The notes beneath the pieces are model-generated. The model made no database searches. It was given only the letters and a program-made list of their open reading frames with translations, and had not been told where the DNA came from. A DNA stretch of 64,000 nucleotides from Novosphingobium endophyticum. GTDB taxonomy: Bacteria > Pseudomonadota > Alphaproteobacteria > Sphingomonadales > Sphingomonadaceae. Made by a program: the position numbers and the translations under genes. This document shows, piece by piece, positions 1-7,302 of the stretch. Within the stretch, counting starts at the first letter, position 1; each line of letters opens with the position of its first letter. The DNA lies in contig NZ_BMHK01000005.1 of assembly GCF_014640675.1 (NCBI RefSeq), positions 1-64,000 of the forward strand, read 5' to 3'.

Positions 1-2
1 AA

Positions 3-83
3 GGAGCCCAGATCCAATGGATGTTCACGACCCAAACGGCGCGCGAAAAACTCCGCAAGGCCTACCCCGTCAAAGAGTCATAA
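3..83 (+). mobile_element. 3' end of an IS630-family transposase (partial)
   Basis: An open frame enters from the left edge and stops at a TAA at 81-83. The 26 visible residues contain a W-M-F-T-T segment followed by a basic stretch and AYP, which resembles the conserved C-terminal tail of IS630/Tc1-like transposases. The catalytic part lies outside the window, so I cannot say whether the element is intact. It would mark the boundary of the flagellar locus that begins 160 bases later. No terminal inverted repeat can be assigned without the other end. Confidence 0.6.
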
Positions 84-245
84 TCTCTGTGGCGTGGTAC
101 TAGGGGGATATTCGCAGTCGGTTACAGGCGCGCGCGGGGATGGTTCCGATTTCGAGTTATTTCCGGGCCGTTGGCGGACGGGTCGTGCTGTTCCGCCAGT
201 ATTGTTCACCGGAATCGTGCAATATCGTCCGACGCCGGCTCGGTA

Positions 246-617
246 TCAGCCCTGCTGCAGCGCGCGGCCGATCTCCATGAAGTCCGCGCGCAGCGTCTCG
301 ACCTTGTGCGGATCGAACGAGATCGCGCAGTCGAGAAGCGTGCGCCTGGCCGATTCGTAGAGGTGCTTGAGTGCCCCCGCGACGTCCGAATCGCCGGACA
401 CGCCGAGTTGCAGCGCGGTGATCGCCGTCAGGGCGCGGGTCATCGAGCTGCTTTTCAGGCTGTTGTCGCCGATGCCGTGGGCATGGATCGCTGTGCCGAG
501 CGCGCTGACGAGATGCTCGTAGCACAAGTGGACCAGCTCGGCCGGGCTCGCGCCATGCACGCGCGCGTCGAAGTCGACGCGGCGGTAGGCTTCGTGGGGG
601 GTTCTGTGGGCCAGCAT
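246..617 (-). CDS. fliS: flagellar export chaperone FliS
   Basis: A 123-residue, mostly helical protein with the FliS layout: a Y-R-R-V segment near the N-terminus, a central helix with ELVHLCYEHLV, and a C-terminal helix around DFMEIGRALQ. FliS binds the C-terminal helix of flagellin in the cytoplasm and holds it unpolymerised until export. It is the last gene of the long fli operon, starting one base after the fliD stop. No separate fliT is visible, so FliS may be the only filament chaperone encoded here. The family match is moderate in sequence but strong by context. Confidence 0.85.
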   Translation of the reverse strand: MLAHRTPHEAYRRVDFDARVHGASPAELVHLCYEHLVSALGTAIHAHGIGDNSLKSSSMTRALTAITALQLGVSGDSDVAGALKHLYESARRTLLDCAISFDPHKVETLRADFMEIGRALQQG

Positions 618-618
618 A

Positions 619-2052
619 TCAGTCGTTCGAGCTATTCCAGGCGTCGATCTGGTTCTGGAGGAACGTCAGCGTCGACTGGGACGAGGTGATCCGCGATTCG
701 GTGACCGCGAAGCGGGAAATGAGCTGGATGCGAAGCGCCTCCTGCTTTTCGGACAGCTCGGTCAGATCCTCGGAGGCCTGCGTGAGCTGCTTGTTGTAAC
801 GCTTGATCGAGCTTCCCAGCGATCCGGGATCGGTGGTGCTGGAGGCCCCGCGGTAAAGCTTGTCGAAGCTGGAGTAGACCCCGTGAATGCCGGTCGTGAA
901 CATCGCGACGACGCCGTCGGGATCCGCCTCCATGGTCGCGTTGAACCGGCTCGTGTCGAACGTGAATGTGCCGTCGCGTTCGGTCTTGAGGCCAAGATCG
1001 GCCAGCGTCCTGGCGGTGCCGGTCGCGTTGGGCATCACCACCGCGCCGGCGAACTGCGAGAGCTTGCGCTTGAGCGCCCGCGTCCCGCTGTCGTTGGCGA
1101 GATCGCCGCCGATGCCAGTTGCCGCGTTGAGTTCGCTCATGATCTCGTTGAGCGCGTCGGTGAAGTCCCGCATCGCCGAGGCAATGGTGTCCTTCGGATC
1201 GTTGAAGCTGATCGTCGTGGGCGAACCGGCATTCGTCCCCGTGAGGGTCAACTTGACGCCCGGAATGGCGTTGGCCGCAGTGTTCGAGCTGGCGGTCATC
1301 GAAAGGCCGTCGATCTTGAACGCGGCGTCCGTCGCGCCGGCGAGCAGTTGGCCGGATCCCGACGACGGGGTCCAGGCAAGATTGGAAAGCCCGGGATCGG
1401 CCACGTCTTCCGCCGCTTCGAGAATGAAGCCGTTGGCCGCGCCTTCCTGCCCGCGCAGGACAAGCTGCGCGCCGTCCACCGTGTTGGCGATATAGGCGGT
1501 CACGCCGGAATTCTTGGCATTGATCGCGGTCGCCACGTCGGCAAGCGTGGCGCCGCTCGCAACGGTGATGTCGACCGCGGCGTGCCCCGTATCCTCGGTG
1601 AAGGTCATTCCCGAGACGGTGCCGAAGCGCAGAGTGAGCGTGCCCGCGCCGACCGTGTCGGTCGATGCGGTATAGGCGTTGCTGGCAAGACGTTGCCCGC
1701 TCGCCAGTTGCGTGACCTCGAGCGAGTAATTGCCCTTGGTGGTCGCCGTGCCGGTCAGCGCGGCCGTCGCGACCGAGCCGTTGGCGACCATCGGCGTGCG
1801 GGCGAGTTCGCCGGAACGGACCAGCGTGCCGAGCGAGGTATTGAGGTTCAGCATCATCGACCGGATGTTCGAAGCCGCGGAAATCTGCGCTTCGAGCGTT
1901 TCGGACTTGGCGGTCAGCCGGTCGCTGCGGGCCGCGAACTGCGCGGCCGAAAGGTTCGTGGCCAGTGCCCCGAAATCGATCCCGCTTCCCGCGCCGAGCG
2001 ACTGGATCAGCGACGACGTTGCCGACGTCGATGAGGAGGTGCTGTCTACCAT
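619..2052 (-). CDS. fliD: flagellar filament cap protein FliD (HAP2)
   Basis: A 477-residue protein with a serine/threonine-rich N-terminus, an IDFGALATNL segment near residue 25 typical of the FliD N-terminal domain, a variable middle rich in small polar residues, and a long C-terminal coiled coil (about residues 425-472, ending FLQNQIDAW). FliD forms the cap at the tip of the filament and guides flagellin insertion. It starts 44 bases after the flhB stop and ends one base before the fliS start. There is no obvious promoter in the gap, so it is probably co-transcribed with the export genes. Confidence 0.92.
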   Translation of the reverse strand: MVDSTSSSTSATSSLIQSLGAGSGIDFGALATNLSAAQFAARSDRLTAKSETLEAQISAASNIRSMMLNLNTSLGTLVRSGELARTPMVANGSVATAALTGTATTKGNYSLEVTQLASGQRLASNAYTASTDTVGAGTLTLRFGTVSGMTFTEDTGHAAVDITVASGATLADVATAINAKNSGVTAYIANTVDGAQLVLRGQEGAANGFILEAAEDVADPGLSNLAWTPSSGSGQLLAGATDAAFKIDGLSMTASSNTAANAIPGVKLTLTGTNAGSPTTISFNDPKDTIASAMRDFTDALNEIMSELNAATGIGGDLANDSGTRALKRKLSQFAGAVVMPNATGTARTLADLGLKTERDGTFTFDTSRFNATMEADPDGVVAMFTTGIHGVYSSFDKLYRGASSTTDPGSLGSSIKRYNKQLTQASEDLTELSEKQEALRIQLISRFAVTESRITSSQSTLTFLQNQIDAWNSSND

Positions 2053-2096
2053 GGGTCTTCAGAACGGTCCTGTTGCGTGCGAGTTAAGGGCATGAG

Positions 2097-3236
2097 TCAG
2101 GAAACCGAGGCCGGATCGAGGCGGCCCTCCGCGTCGAAGCGCAGGGTGACCGGCACCGCGACTTCCGGCCGGACCCGCTTCTCGCCGCGCTTGAGCGACA
2201 GCACGAAGGCGAGGATCGAGGCGACGGCGGCATAGTGTTCCTCGCGGATCATCTGGCGCTCGCGGGTGGTGTAGAACACCGAGCGGGCCAGCGCGGGGTA
2301 TTCGAGCACCGGTACCGCGTATTCGGCGGCCAGCTCGCGCATCGCCAGCGCCTTCTCGCCGCGGCCCTTGGCGAGGACGATCGGCGCGTGGGCCTTGTCC
2401 GGGTCATAGGCGAGCGCGACCGAGAAGTGCGTCGGGTTGGTGATGATGAACTGCGCTTCCTTCATCGCCGGGATCAGGCCGCCCATGGCGATCTTGCGCT
2501 GACGGTCCCTGATTGCCGCCTTCTTCTCGGGCGAGCCTTCGCTTTCCTTGTTCTCGTCGCGCATTTCCTGGAGCGTCATCTTCAGGCGCATGAGGCGGCG
2601 CACCATCTGCACCGGCATATCGATCATGGCGATCACGAACAGGCCGGCGGCGAGCAGGAACAGCAGCAGGATCACGCCGTTCCAGGCATAGGCAAGCTGG
2701 CCCCACAAGTCGCCGCGTCCAAGGCGGGCGATGGTTTCGATCCGCCCGCTGGCCCAGAACCAGGCGATCGCGCCGAGCAGACCGACCTTGGCGACGCCCT
2801 TGGCCATCTCGATCCAGCCGGTCGGCCCGAACATGCGCTTGAGGCCGGAAGCGGGATTGATGCGCGATGCCTTGGGCGCGATATTGCCGCCGATCCAGCG
2901 GCCCTCGCCGAAGCCGAGCTGCGAGACGAGCGAGACGGCGATGATCGCCAGACCCAGGACGAACACCGGCGGCAGCGCGGCGATGGCGGCGGCCTCGATC
3001 AGCTTGCCGGGCGCGAAGTCCATGATGGCGCCGCGGTCCCAGGTGAAGCCGGCGCGCAGCGTGTCGGTCAGGCGGCCAAGCACCCAGGGGCCGGCCGCCA
3101 GCAGCCAGACCGCGCCTACGGTGACCGCGCCCGCCGTCGCCAGCTCGCGCGAACGCAGCACGTCGCCTTTCTGAGCCGCGTCGCGTTTGCGCTTTTCGGT
3201 TGGCGCAAAGTTCTTTTCGCCGCTCTGTTCGCTCAT
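2097..3236 (-). CDS. flhB: flagellar export gate switch protein FlhB
   Basis: A 379-residue inner-membrane export protein. The start chosen is the ATG at 3234-3236, giving an N-terminus MSEQSGEKNFAPTEKRKRDA that matches the conserved FlhB beginning; the open frame continues upstream but only as a shadow of fliR. Four hydrophobic segments fall between about residues 30 and 220. The autocleavage motif NPTH lies at about residue 267 and is followed by the conserved cytoplasmic domain. FlhB switches export from rod/hook to filament substrates. Its ATG overlaps the fliR stop (ATGA), implying coupled translation. Confidence 0.96.
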   Translation of the reverse strand: MSEQSGEKNFAPTEKRKRDAAQKGDVLRSRELATAGAVTVGAVWLLAAGPWVLGRLTDTLRAGFTWDRGAIMDFAPGKLIEAAAIAALPPVFVLGLAIIAVSLVSQLGFGEGRWIGGNIAPKASRINPASGLKRMFGPTGWIEMAKGVAKVGLLGAIAWFWASGRIETIARLGRGDLWGQLAYAWNGVILLLFLLAAGLFVIAMIDMPVQMVRRLMRLKMTLQEMRDENKESEGSPEKKAAIRDRQRKIAMGGLIPAMKEAQFIITNPTHFSVALAYDPDKAHAPIVLAKGRGEKALAMRELAAEYAVPVLEYPALARSVFYTTRERQMIREEHYAAVASILAFVLSLKRGEKRVRPEVAVPVTLRFDAEGRLDPASVS

Positions 3237-4015
3237 GGTTTCATCAGGTCCGAAGTGGCGCCGATGGCATCGGCGGAAAGGCGCACGACCAGGTCGGTGA
3301 GCACCGGGGCGGAAATCAGCAGCGCGGCGATGCCGGCCAGCACGCCGGCGGGCAGGCCGAGCGCGAAGAGGTTGAGCGAGGGGGCCGAGCGACTCAGCAC
3401 GCCGGTCACCACCTGGACAATCAGCAGCACGAGGCTGACCGGCAGTGCGATCATCACCGCCGTGGTGAACATGTAGGTGGCAAAGCCGGCGATCTCGGCG
3501 AAGCGTTCGGGGCCGAGCCAGGTCTGGCCCGGCGGAAAGGCCTTGTAGCTTTCGACCACCAGCGAGAACCACTGCAGGTGTGCGCCGAGCGCCAGGAAGA
3601 TCAGCGTCACGACGACCGAGAAATACTGCCCCAGCGCGGGCGACTGCGCGCCCGAGTTGGGATCGACCGCGGTTGCCATGCTCATGCCCATCGAGCCGCT
3701 GATGATCTCGGCCGCGAGCACCGGCGCGGCGAAGGCGAGCTGCAGGATGAAGCCGAGCGAGAGGCCTACCAGAACTTCACCCGCCACCGAAACCAGGCCC
3801 GAAAGCGACAGCAGCGCTTCGGGCGCCTGAACCGGCGTCCAGGCGCAGATCAGAACGGCAATGGCTCCGGCGGCGACCACGCGCAGTTGCGGCGGCACGC
3901 TTGGCGTTCCGAACAGCGGCGCGGCGACCAGCGCCGCGCCGATGCGCGTCATCACGAAAAGCAGCCGCCAGAATTCCTGCTCCAGCGCGCCAAAGCCGAA
4001 GTCGAGGCCGATCAC
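3233..4015 (-). CDS. fliR: flagellar export gate protein FliR
   Basis: A 260-residue polytopic membrane protein. It contains FVMTRIGAALVAAPLFG near residue 20, an SMGMSMATAVDPNSG segment near residue 112, and further hydrophobic helices typical of FliR. With FliP and FliQ it builds the export gate core at the base of the basal body. Its start overlaps the fliQ stop and its stop overlaps the flhB start, both by ATGA, so the gate genes are translationally coupled. Confidence 0.96.
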   Translation of the reverse strand: MIGLDFGFGALEQEFWRLLFVMTRIGAALVAAPLFGTPSVPPQLRVVAAGAIAVLICAWTPVQAPEALLSLSGLVSVAGEVLVGLSLGFILQLAFAAPVLAAEIISGSMGMSMATAVDPNSGAQSPALGQYFSVVVTLIFLALGAHLQWFSLVVESYKAFPPGQTWLGPERFAEIAGFATYMFTTAVMIALPVSLVLLIVQVVTGVLSRSAPSLNLFALGLPAGVLAGIAALLISAPVLTDLVVRLSADAIGATSDLMKP

Positions 4016-4302
4016 CGGATGACCCGCTCGGCCTGGGATATATTCGCGATCTGGGCGAAGATCTCCTGCGTGAAATCACCGATGAGGCCCATCATCGACC
4101 CGCCGAACATCACCAGCACCAGCGCGGTGATCGCCAGCTTGGGCACGAAAGTCAGCGTCTGTTCGTTGACCGAGGTGGCCGCCTGGACGATGCCCACGGC
4201 AAGGCCGACCGCGAGCGAGGCGATCAGTACCGGCGCCGCGACCAGCGCCGCGACCCAGAGCATCTTGTCGGCAAGGCTGAGGAGGTTGGAGATGTCGTCC
4301 AT
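4012..4302 (-). CDS. fliQ: flagellar export gate protein FliQ
   Basis: A 96-residue protein of two hydrophobic helices (about residues 12-42 and 52-75) separated by ATSVNEQTLTFVPK, the conserved FliQ hairpin turn. The length is close to the family norm of about 90. It forms part of the FliPQR gate. It lies 8 bases after the fliP stop, and its own stop overlaps the fliR start. Confidence 0.96.
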   Translation of the reverse strand: MDDISNLLSLADKMLWVAALVAAPVLIASLAVGLAVGIVQAATSVNEQTLTFVPKLAITALVLVMFGGSMMGLIGDFTQEIFAQIANISQAERVIR

Positions 4303-4310
4303 GGTTCAGC

Positions 4311-5195
4311 CTAACCGAAACTCGATGCCAGCGAGCCCATCAGCAGCGCCCAGCCGTCGACCATGACGAAGAGGAGCAGCTTGAAGGGCAGCGAGACGAC
4401 CATCGGGCTCATCATCATCATGCCGAGCGACATCAGCACCGAGGAGACGACGAGGTCGATCACCAGGAATGGCAGGAACAGCATGAAACCGATCTGGAAC
4501 GCGGTCTTGAGTTCGCTGGTGACGAAGGCCGGCAGCAGGATCGAGAAGGGCACGTCGGCCGGCCGGGCGAACCTGGGCGCGCCTGCCATCTCGGCAAACA
4601 TCATCAGGTCGCGTTCGCGGGTCTGGCGGATCATGAACTTGTGGAATTCATCGCCGGCATTGGCGATGGCCTGTTCGGCATTGAGGGTCCCGGCGGAGTA
4701 GGGCGCGATCGCGGTCTGGTTCACGCGCTCCAGCGTGGGCGCCATGATGAACAGCGAGAGGAACAGCGAAAGCCCGATCAGCACCTGGTTGGGCGGCGAT
4801 TGTTGCAGGCCCAGCGCCTGACGCAGGATCGCCAGCACCACCAGGATGCGGGTGAAGCTGGTCATCATCAGGATCAGGCTGGGCAGGATCGTGAGAAGCC
4901 CCATGATGAGCAGGAGCTGGAGCGAGAGACCCATGCCCGGGCCTTCGGTGCCGCCGAGCGAACCGAAGGCCCGGTCGAGCGCGCCGGGGATCGCGGAGTC
5001 TGAAGGGGCGGCCGGCATCTGCGCCTGGGCGAAGGCCACGGCGGGGAGGAGGAATGCTGAGATGGTTGCGCCCAGCCCGGCGAGAATGCCCACCCGGCTG
5101 CGACTACCCTTGCCTGCGGCAAGGCAAGTCTCGCTCCCCTCCCGCAGGCGGGAGGGGCTGGGGGTGGGCTTGGTCAGCGCTACGCGGCCGGTCAC
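4311..5195 (-). CDS. fliP: flagellar export gate protein FliP
   Basis: A 294-residue membrane protein with the FliP hallmarks: a cleavable leader, MTSFTRILVVLAILRQALG and the QSPPNQVLIGLSLFLSLFIM segment. Read from the GTG at 5193-5195, which overlaps the fliO stop as GTGA, the protein has about 35 extra residues before its signal peptide. That extension is encoded by repeat palindromes (see the repeat at 5108-5172). A second GTG at 5091-5093 would give a normal leader with no extension, so the true start is uncertain. FliP forms the centre of the export gate with FliQ and FliR. Confidence 0.95.
   Translation of the reverse strand: MTGRVALTKPTPSPSRLREGSETCLAAGKGSRSRVGILAGLGATISAFLLPAVAFAQAQMPAAPSDSAIPGALDRAFGSLGGTEGPGMGLSLQLLLIMGLLTILPSLILMMTSFTRILVVLAILRQALGLQQSPPNQVLIGLSLFLSLFIMAPTLERVNQTAIAPYSAGTLNAEQAIANAGDEFHKFMIRQTRERDLMMFAEMAGAPRFARPADVPFSILLPAFVTSELKTAFQIGFMLFLPFLVIDLVVSSVLMSLGMMMMSPMVVSLPFKLLLFVMVDGWALLMGSLASSFG
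5108..5172. repeat. palindromic repeat inside the 5' part of fliP
   Basis: Two adjacent hairpins lie in the fliP leader-coding region. The first is at 5108-5124 (arms CCTTGCC/GGCAAGG). The second has perfect 10-base arms, CCCCTCCCGC at 5136-5145 and GCGGGAGGGG at 5148-5157, followed by a run ending GGGGGTGGGC. A shorter relative of the second hairpin lies in flgI (23491-23510). I recognise this kind of element as a dispersed sphingomonad repeat, but copy number cannot be tested here. Confidence 0.7.
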
Positions 5196-5461
5196 TCCGC
5201 GATCCTTTCACGCGCCGGCGCTTCGGCGAGCCGTGTGAGGCCGCCGCGCGAGGCCGAGACGAGGATCTCGCGCCCGTGGAACTCGATCACCGCGAGTTTG
5301 AGCGTGGGCGAGAGCATGGTCGTCTCGACGATGCGGATCGATTTCGATCCGGCGCCGATCCCGGCCTTCTCCTGCATCTTCTTCGCCAGCTTGAGACAGC
5401 CCCAGGCTATCGCGGCGATCAGCGGCAGCAGGATGATCAGCTTGAGGATGTACCAGAGCAT
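5192..5461 (-). CDS. fliO: flagellar biosynthesis protein FliO
   Basis: An 89-residue protein with one N-terminal membrane helix (about residues 5-24), a basic segment LKLAKKMQEK, and a small cytoplasmic beta domain with SIRIVETTMLSPTLKLAVI. FliO helps assemble and stabilise the FliP ring. Its position between fliN and fliP is canonical. Its stop overlaps the GTG start of fliP. It is weakly conserved in sequence as is usual for this family, and the call relies on topology and order. Confidence 0.88.
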   Translation of the reverse strand: MLWYILKLIILLPLIAAIAWGCLKLAKKMQEKAGIGAGSKSIRIVETTMLSPTLKLAVIEFHGREILVSASRGGLTRLAEAPARERIAE

Positions 5462-5467
5462 CGAGTG

Positions 5468-5767
5468 TCAGGCCTCCGCGCCGACGGGCAGCGGGATCGC
5501 GCTCTCGTCGGCGGCATCCTCGGCGCCGACCATCGCGACGATGCGCAGGCCGAAGCGGCCGTTGTGCGACACGACTTCGCCCTTGGCGATCGGCTTGCCG
5601 TTGACCAGCACGTCGAGCAGTTCGTCGGTCATGCGGTCCAGCACGACGACGCTCTCGGGGCCGAGCGAGAGAATGTCCTTCAGCTTCATTTCGGTCCGGC
5701 CCAGTTCGACCGAAAGCTTGACGTCGACATCGCGCAGGAAATCGAAACCACGGGGATGAGTGCTCAT
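5468..5767 (-). CDS. fliN: flagellar motor switch protein FliN
   Basis: A 99-residue protein consisting of one SpoA (surface presentation of antigens) domain: DVDVKLSVELGRTEMKLKDI, then VVVLDRMTDELLDVLVNGK and GEVVSHNGRFGLRI. FliN sits in the cytoplasmic C-ring and binds FliH to dock the export ATPase. The start used is the ATG at 5765-5767 (MSTHPRGFDF). The frame is open 18 residues further upstream, but that stretch has no FliN character. Confidence 0.95.
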   Translation of the reverse strand: MSTHPRGFDFLRDVDVKLSVELGRTEMKLKDILSLGPESVVVLDRMTDELLDVLVNGKPIAKGEVVSHNGRFGLRIVAMVGAEDAADESAIPLPVGAEA

Positions 5768-5787
5768 GGGATGATCGTCTTTCGTTG

Positions 5788-6684
5788 TCAGAATGCGTTG
5801 GAAACCTGAACCGCGACGCAATCGTCGAGTTCGCCGATGGTGCCGGTGGCGATGGTGCGCTCACCGACCTTGAGCGGGACGCTGCGCGCGACCGCTACCG
5901 GCAGGACATCGCCGGGCTTGAGGCTGGAGAGGCGCGAGAAGCCGATCGTCATGTCGACCAGCACTGCCTTGACCGGCAGCGGCATCGACGCGAAGGGCTC
6001 GGCCGCCGGATCGGGCGCGGCGGCGTTCGCGCGCGCCTTGCGGGGATGGCGCGGCACGGTGATGATCCCCGCCAGCGTCGCCTGCGGGAAGGCCAGCGAC
6101 AGCGACCAGGGGTCGAAACCGTCCTCCTCGACCTCGAGCGAGAGCTGGAGAAGGTCCTCACCGCGTTCGAACGGGGCGAGATGGCGCAGGCTGGTATCGC
6201 GGCGCAAGGCGCGGACCACGTGCTCCGCGTCGCCGCCGAACGCGGCCGAAAGAGCCTCGGCAACGGTCTGTTCGATGCGGGCGATGAGCAGTTCGGCGGA
6301 GAGCGGGAAGGCATCGGGCAGCGGATCGGGCACGTCGCCGCGGCCGCCGAACGTCCGGTCGACCAGCCGGAACACCGGTGCGGCCTCGAACGTCGCGAGC
6401 ATCGGCCTGCCTTCGGGGCCGACGGTCATCAGCGTGTGCGAGGCAAGGCCCTCGATGTCGGCCTGGATCGAGGCGAGAGTGCCGTCCATCGGCATGCCGA
6501 CCCGCACCACCGGCGCATCGTCGCCCAGCATCGCCGCAAGGCCCGCGCTCAGCGTGCGGGACAGCCGTTCGCCGATCAGCGAAAGCGCGGGGACGAGCTG
6601 GTCGAGCGTCGGGCCGGTGCCCAGCAGGTCTTTGCTGTGCCTGGCCTTCACGCGTTCGGCGCCATGGGGAAGAGCGGTGTTCAT
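5788..6684 (-). CDS. fliM: flagellar motor switch protein FliM
   Basis: A 298-residue C-ring protein with a CheC-like middle domain and a C-terminal SpoA domain (VKAVLVDMTIGFSRLSSL through LKVGERTIATGTIGELDD). The usual N-terminal CheY-binding peptide (LSQxEIDALL) is not evident: the protein begins MNTALPHGAERVKARHSKDL. Clockwise switching by phospho-CheY may therefore work differently here. The length is slightly below the usual 330. It lies between fliL and fliN in the canonical order. Confidence 0.9.
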   Translation of the reverse strand: MNTALPHGAERVKARHSKDLLGTGPTLDQLVPALSLIGERLSRTLSAGLAAMLGDDAPVVRVGMPMDGTLASIQADIEGLASHTLMTVGPEGRPMLATFEAAPVFRLVDRTFGGRGDVPDPLPDAFPLSAELLIARIEQTVAEALSAAFGGDAEHVVRALRRDTSLRHLAPFERGEDLLQLSLEVEEDGFDPWSLSLAFPQATLAGIITVPRHPRKARANAAAPDPAAEPFASMPLPVKAVLVDMTIGFSRLSSLKPGDVLPVAVARSVPLKVGERTIATGTIGELDDCVAVQVSNAF

Positions 6685-6691
6685 GGGCGGA

Positions 6692-7276
6692 TCACTGGAC
6701 GATGAAGTTGCGGAAGTAGACGGCGTCGACGCCGCCGAAGCCTTCCTTGCGGGTCAGGACGTCGTTGATCGCGGCGGTCATTCGCTTCTGCAGGCGCTCC
6801 TTGCCGGGGATCGTGTAGACGTCGTCCTCCGCCGTGTCGGCGATGATGGCGAGAAGCTGTGAACGGATCGCCAGCTCGTGCTTCCTGAGCCAGATCAGCA
6901 CGCGTCCGTCGCGGCGCGTGGAACAGACCAGCGAGATCTGGACGAGCGCTTCGGAGTTCTTGAGGTTCGAAGTGAAATCCTCGCCGAAGGTGAAGTAGGC
7001 CGTGCGGTATTCATCGCCGCCCTCGCCATCGACATCGATCGCGCCTTCGTCCTTGTCCTTGTTGACCGGGGCGTAAGGATCGACTTCGCCCTTGCGGATC
7101 AGCTTGGGCGTGTTGTCTTCCTTTTCCTGCTGATGGCCGCCGCCGATCACGCCGGCCTGGACCAGGCCGAACATGCCTCCGCCGCCCACGGCCAGAAGGC
7201 CGGCCGCGCCCAGGATCAGGCCGAGCTTGCCCTTGGCCTTCTTGGACTTGCCTTCCTTCGCAGACTTGTCGCTCAT
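6692..7276 (-). CDS. fliL: flagellar basal body-associated protein FliL
   Basis: A 194-residue protein with a lysine-rich cytoplasmic N-terminus, a single membrane helix at about residues 17-40, and a periplasmic FliL domain containing AYFTFGEDFTSNL and a C-terminal PGKERLQKRMTAAINDVL helix. FliL forms rings around stator units and supports torque. It lies 7 bases upstream of fliM in the same operon. Confidence 0.93.
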   Translation of the reverse strand: MSDKSAKEGKSKKAKGKLGLILGAAGLLAVGGGGMFGLVQAGVIGGGHQQEKEDNTPKLIRKGEVDPYAPVNKDKDEGAIDVDGEGGDEYRTAYFTFGEDFTSNLKNSEALVQISLVCSTRRDGRVLIWLRKHELAIRSQLLAIIADTAEDDVYTIPGKERLQKRMTAAINDVLTRKEGFGGVDAVYFRNFIVQ

Positions 7277-7302
7277 GTGAAGTTCCCCCGAAATTTCAGA
7301 TG

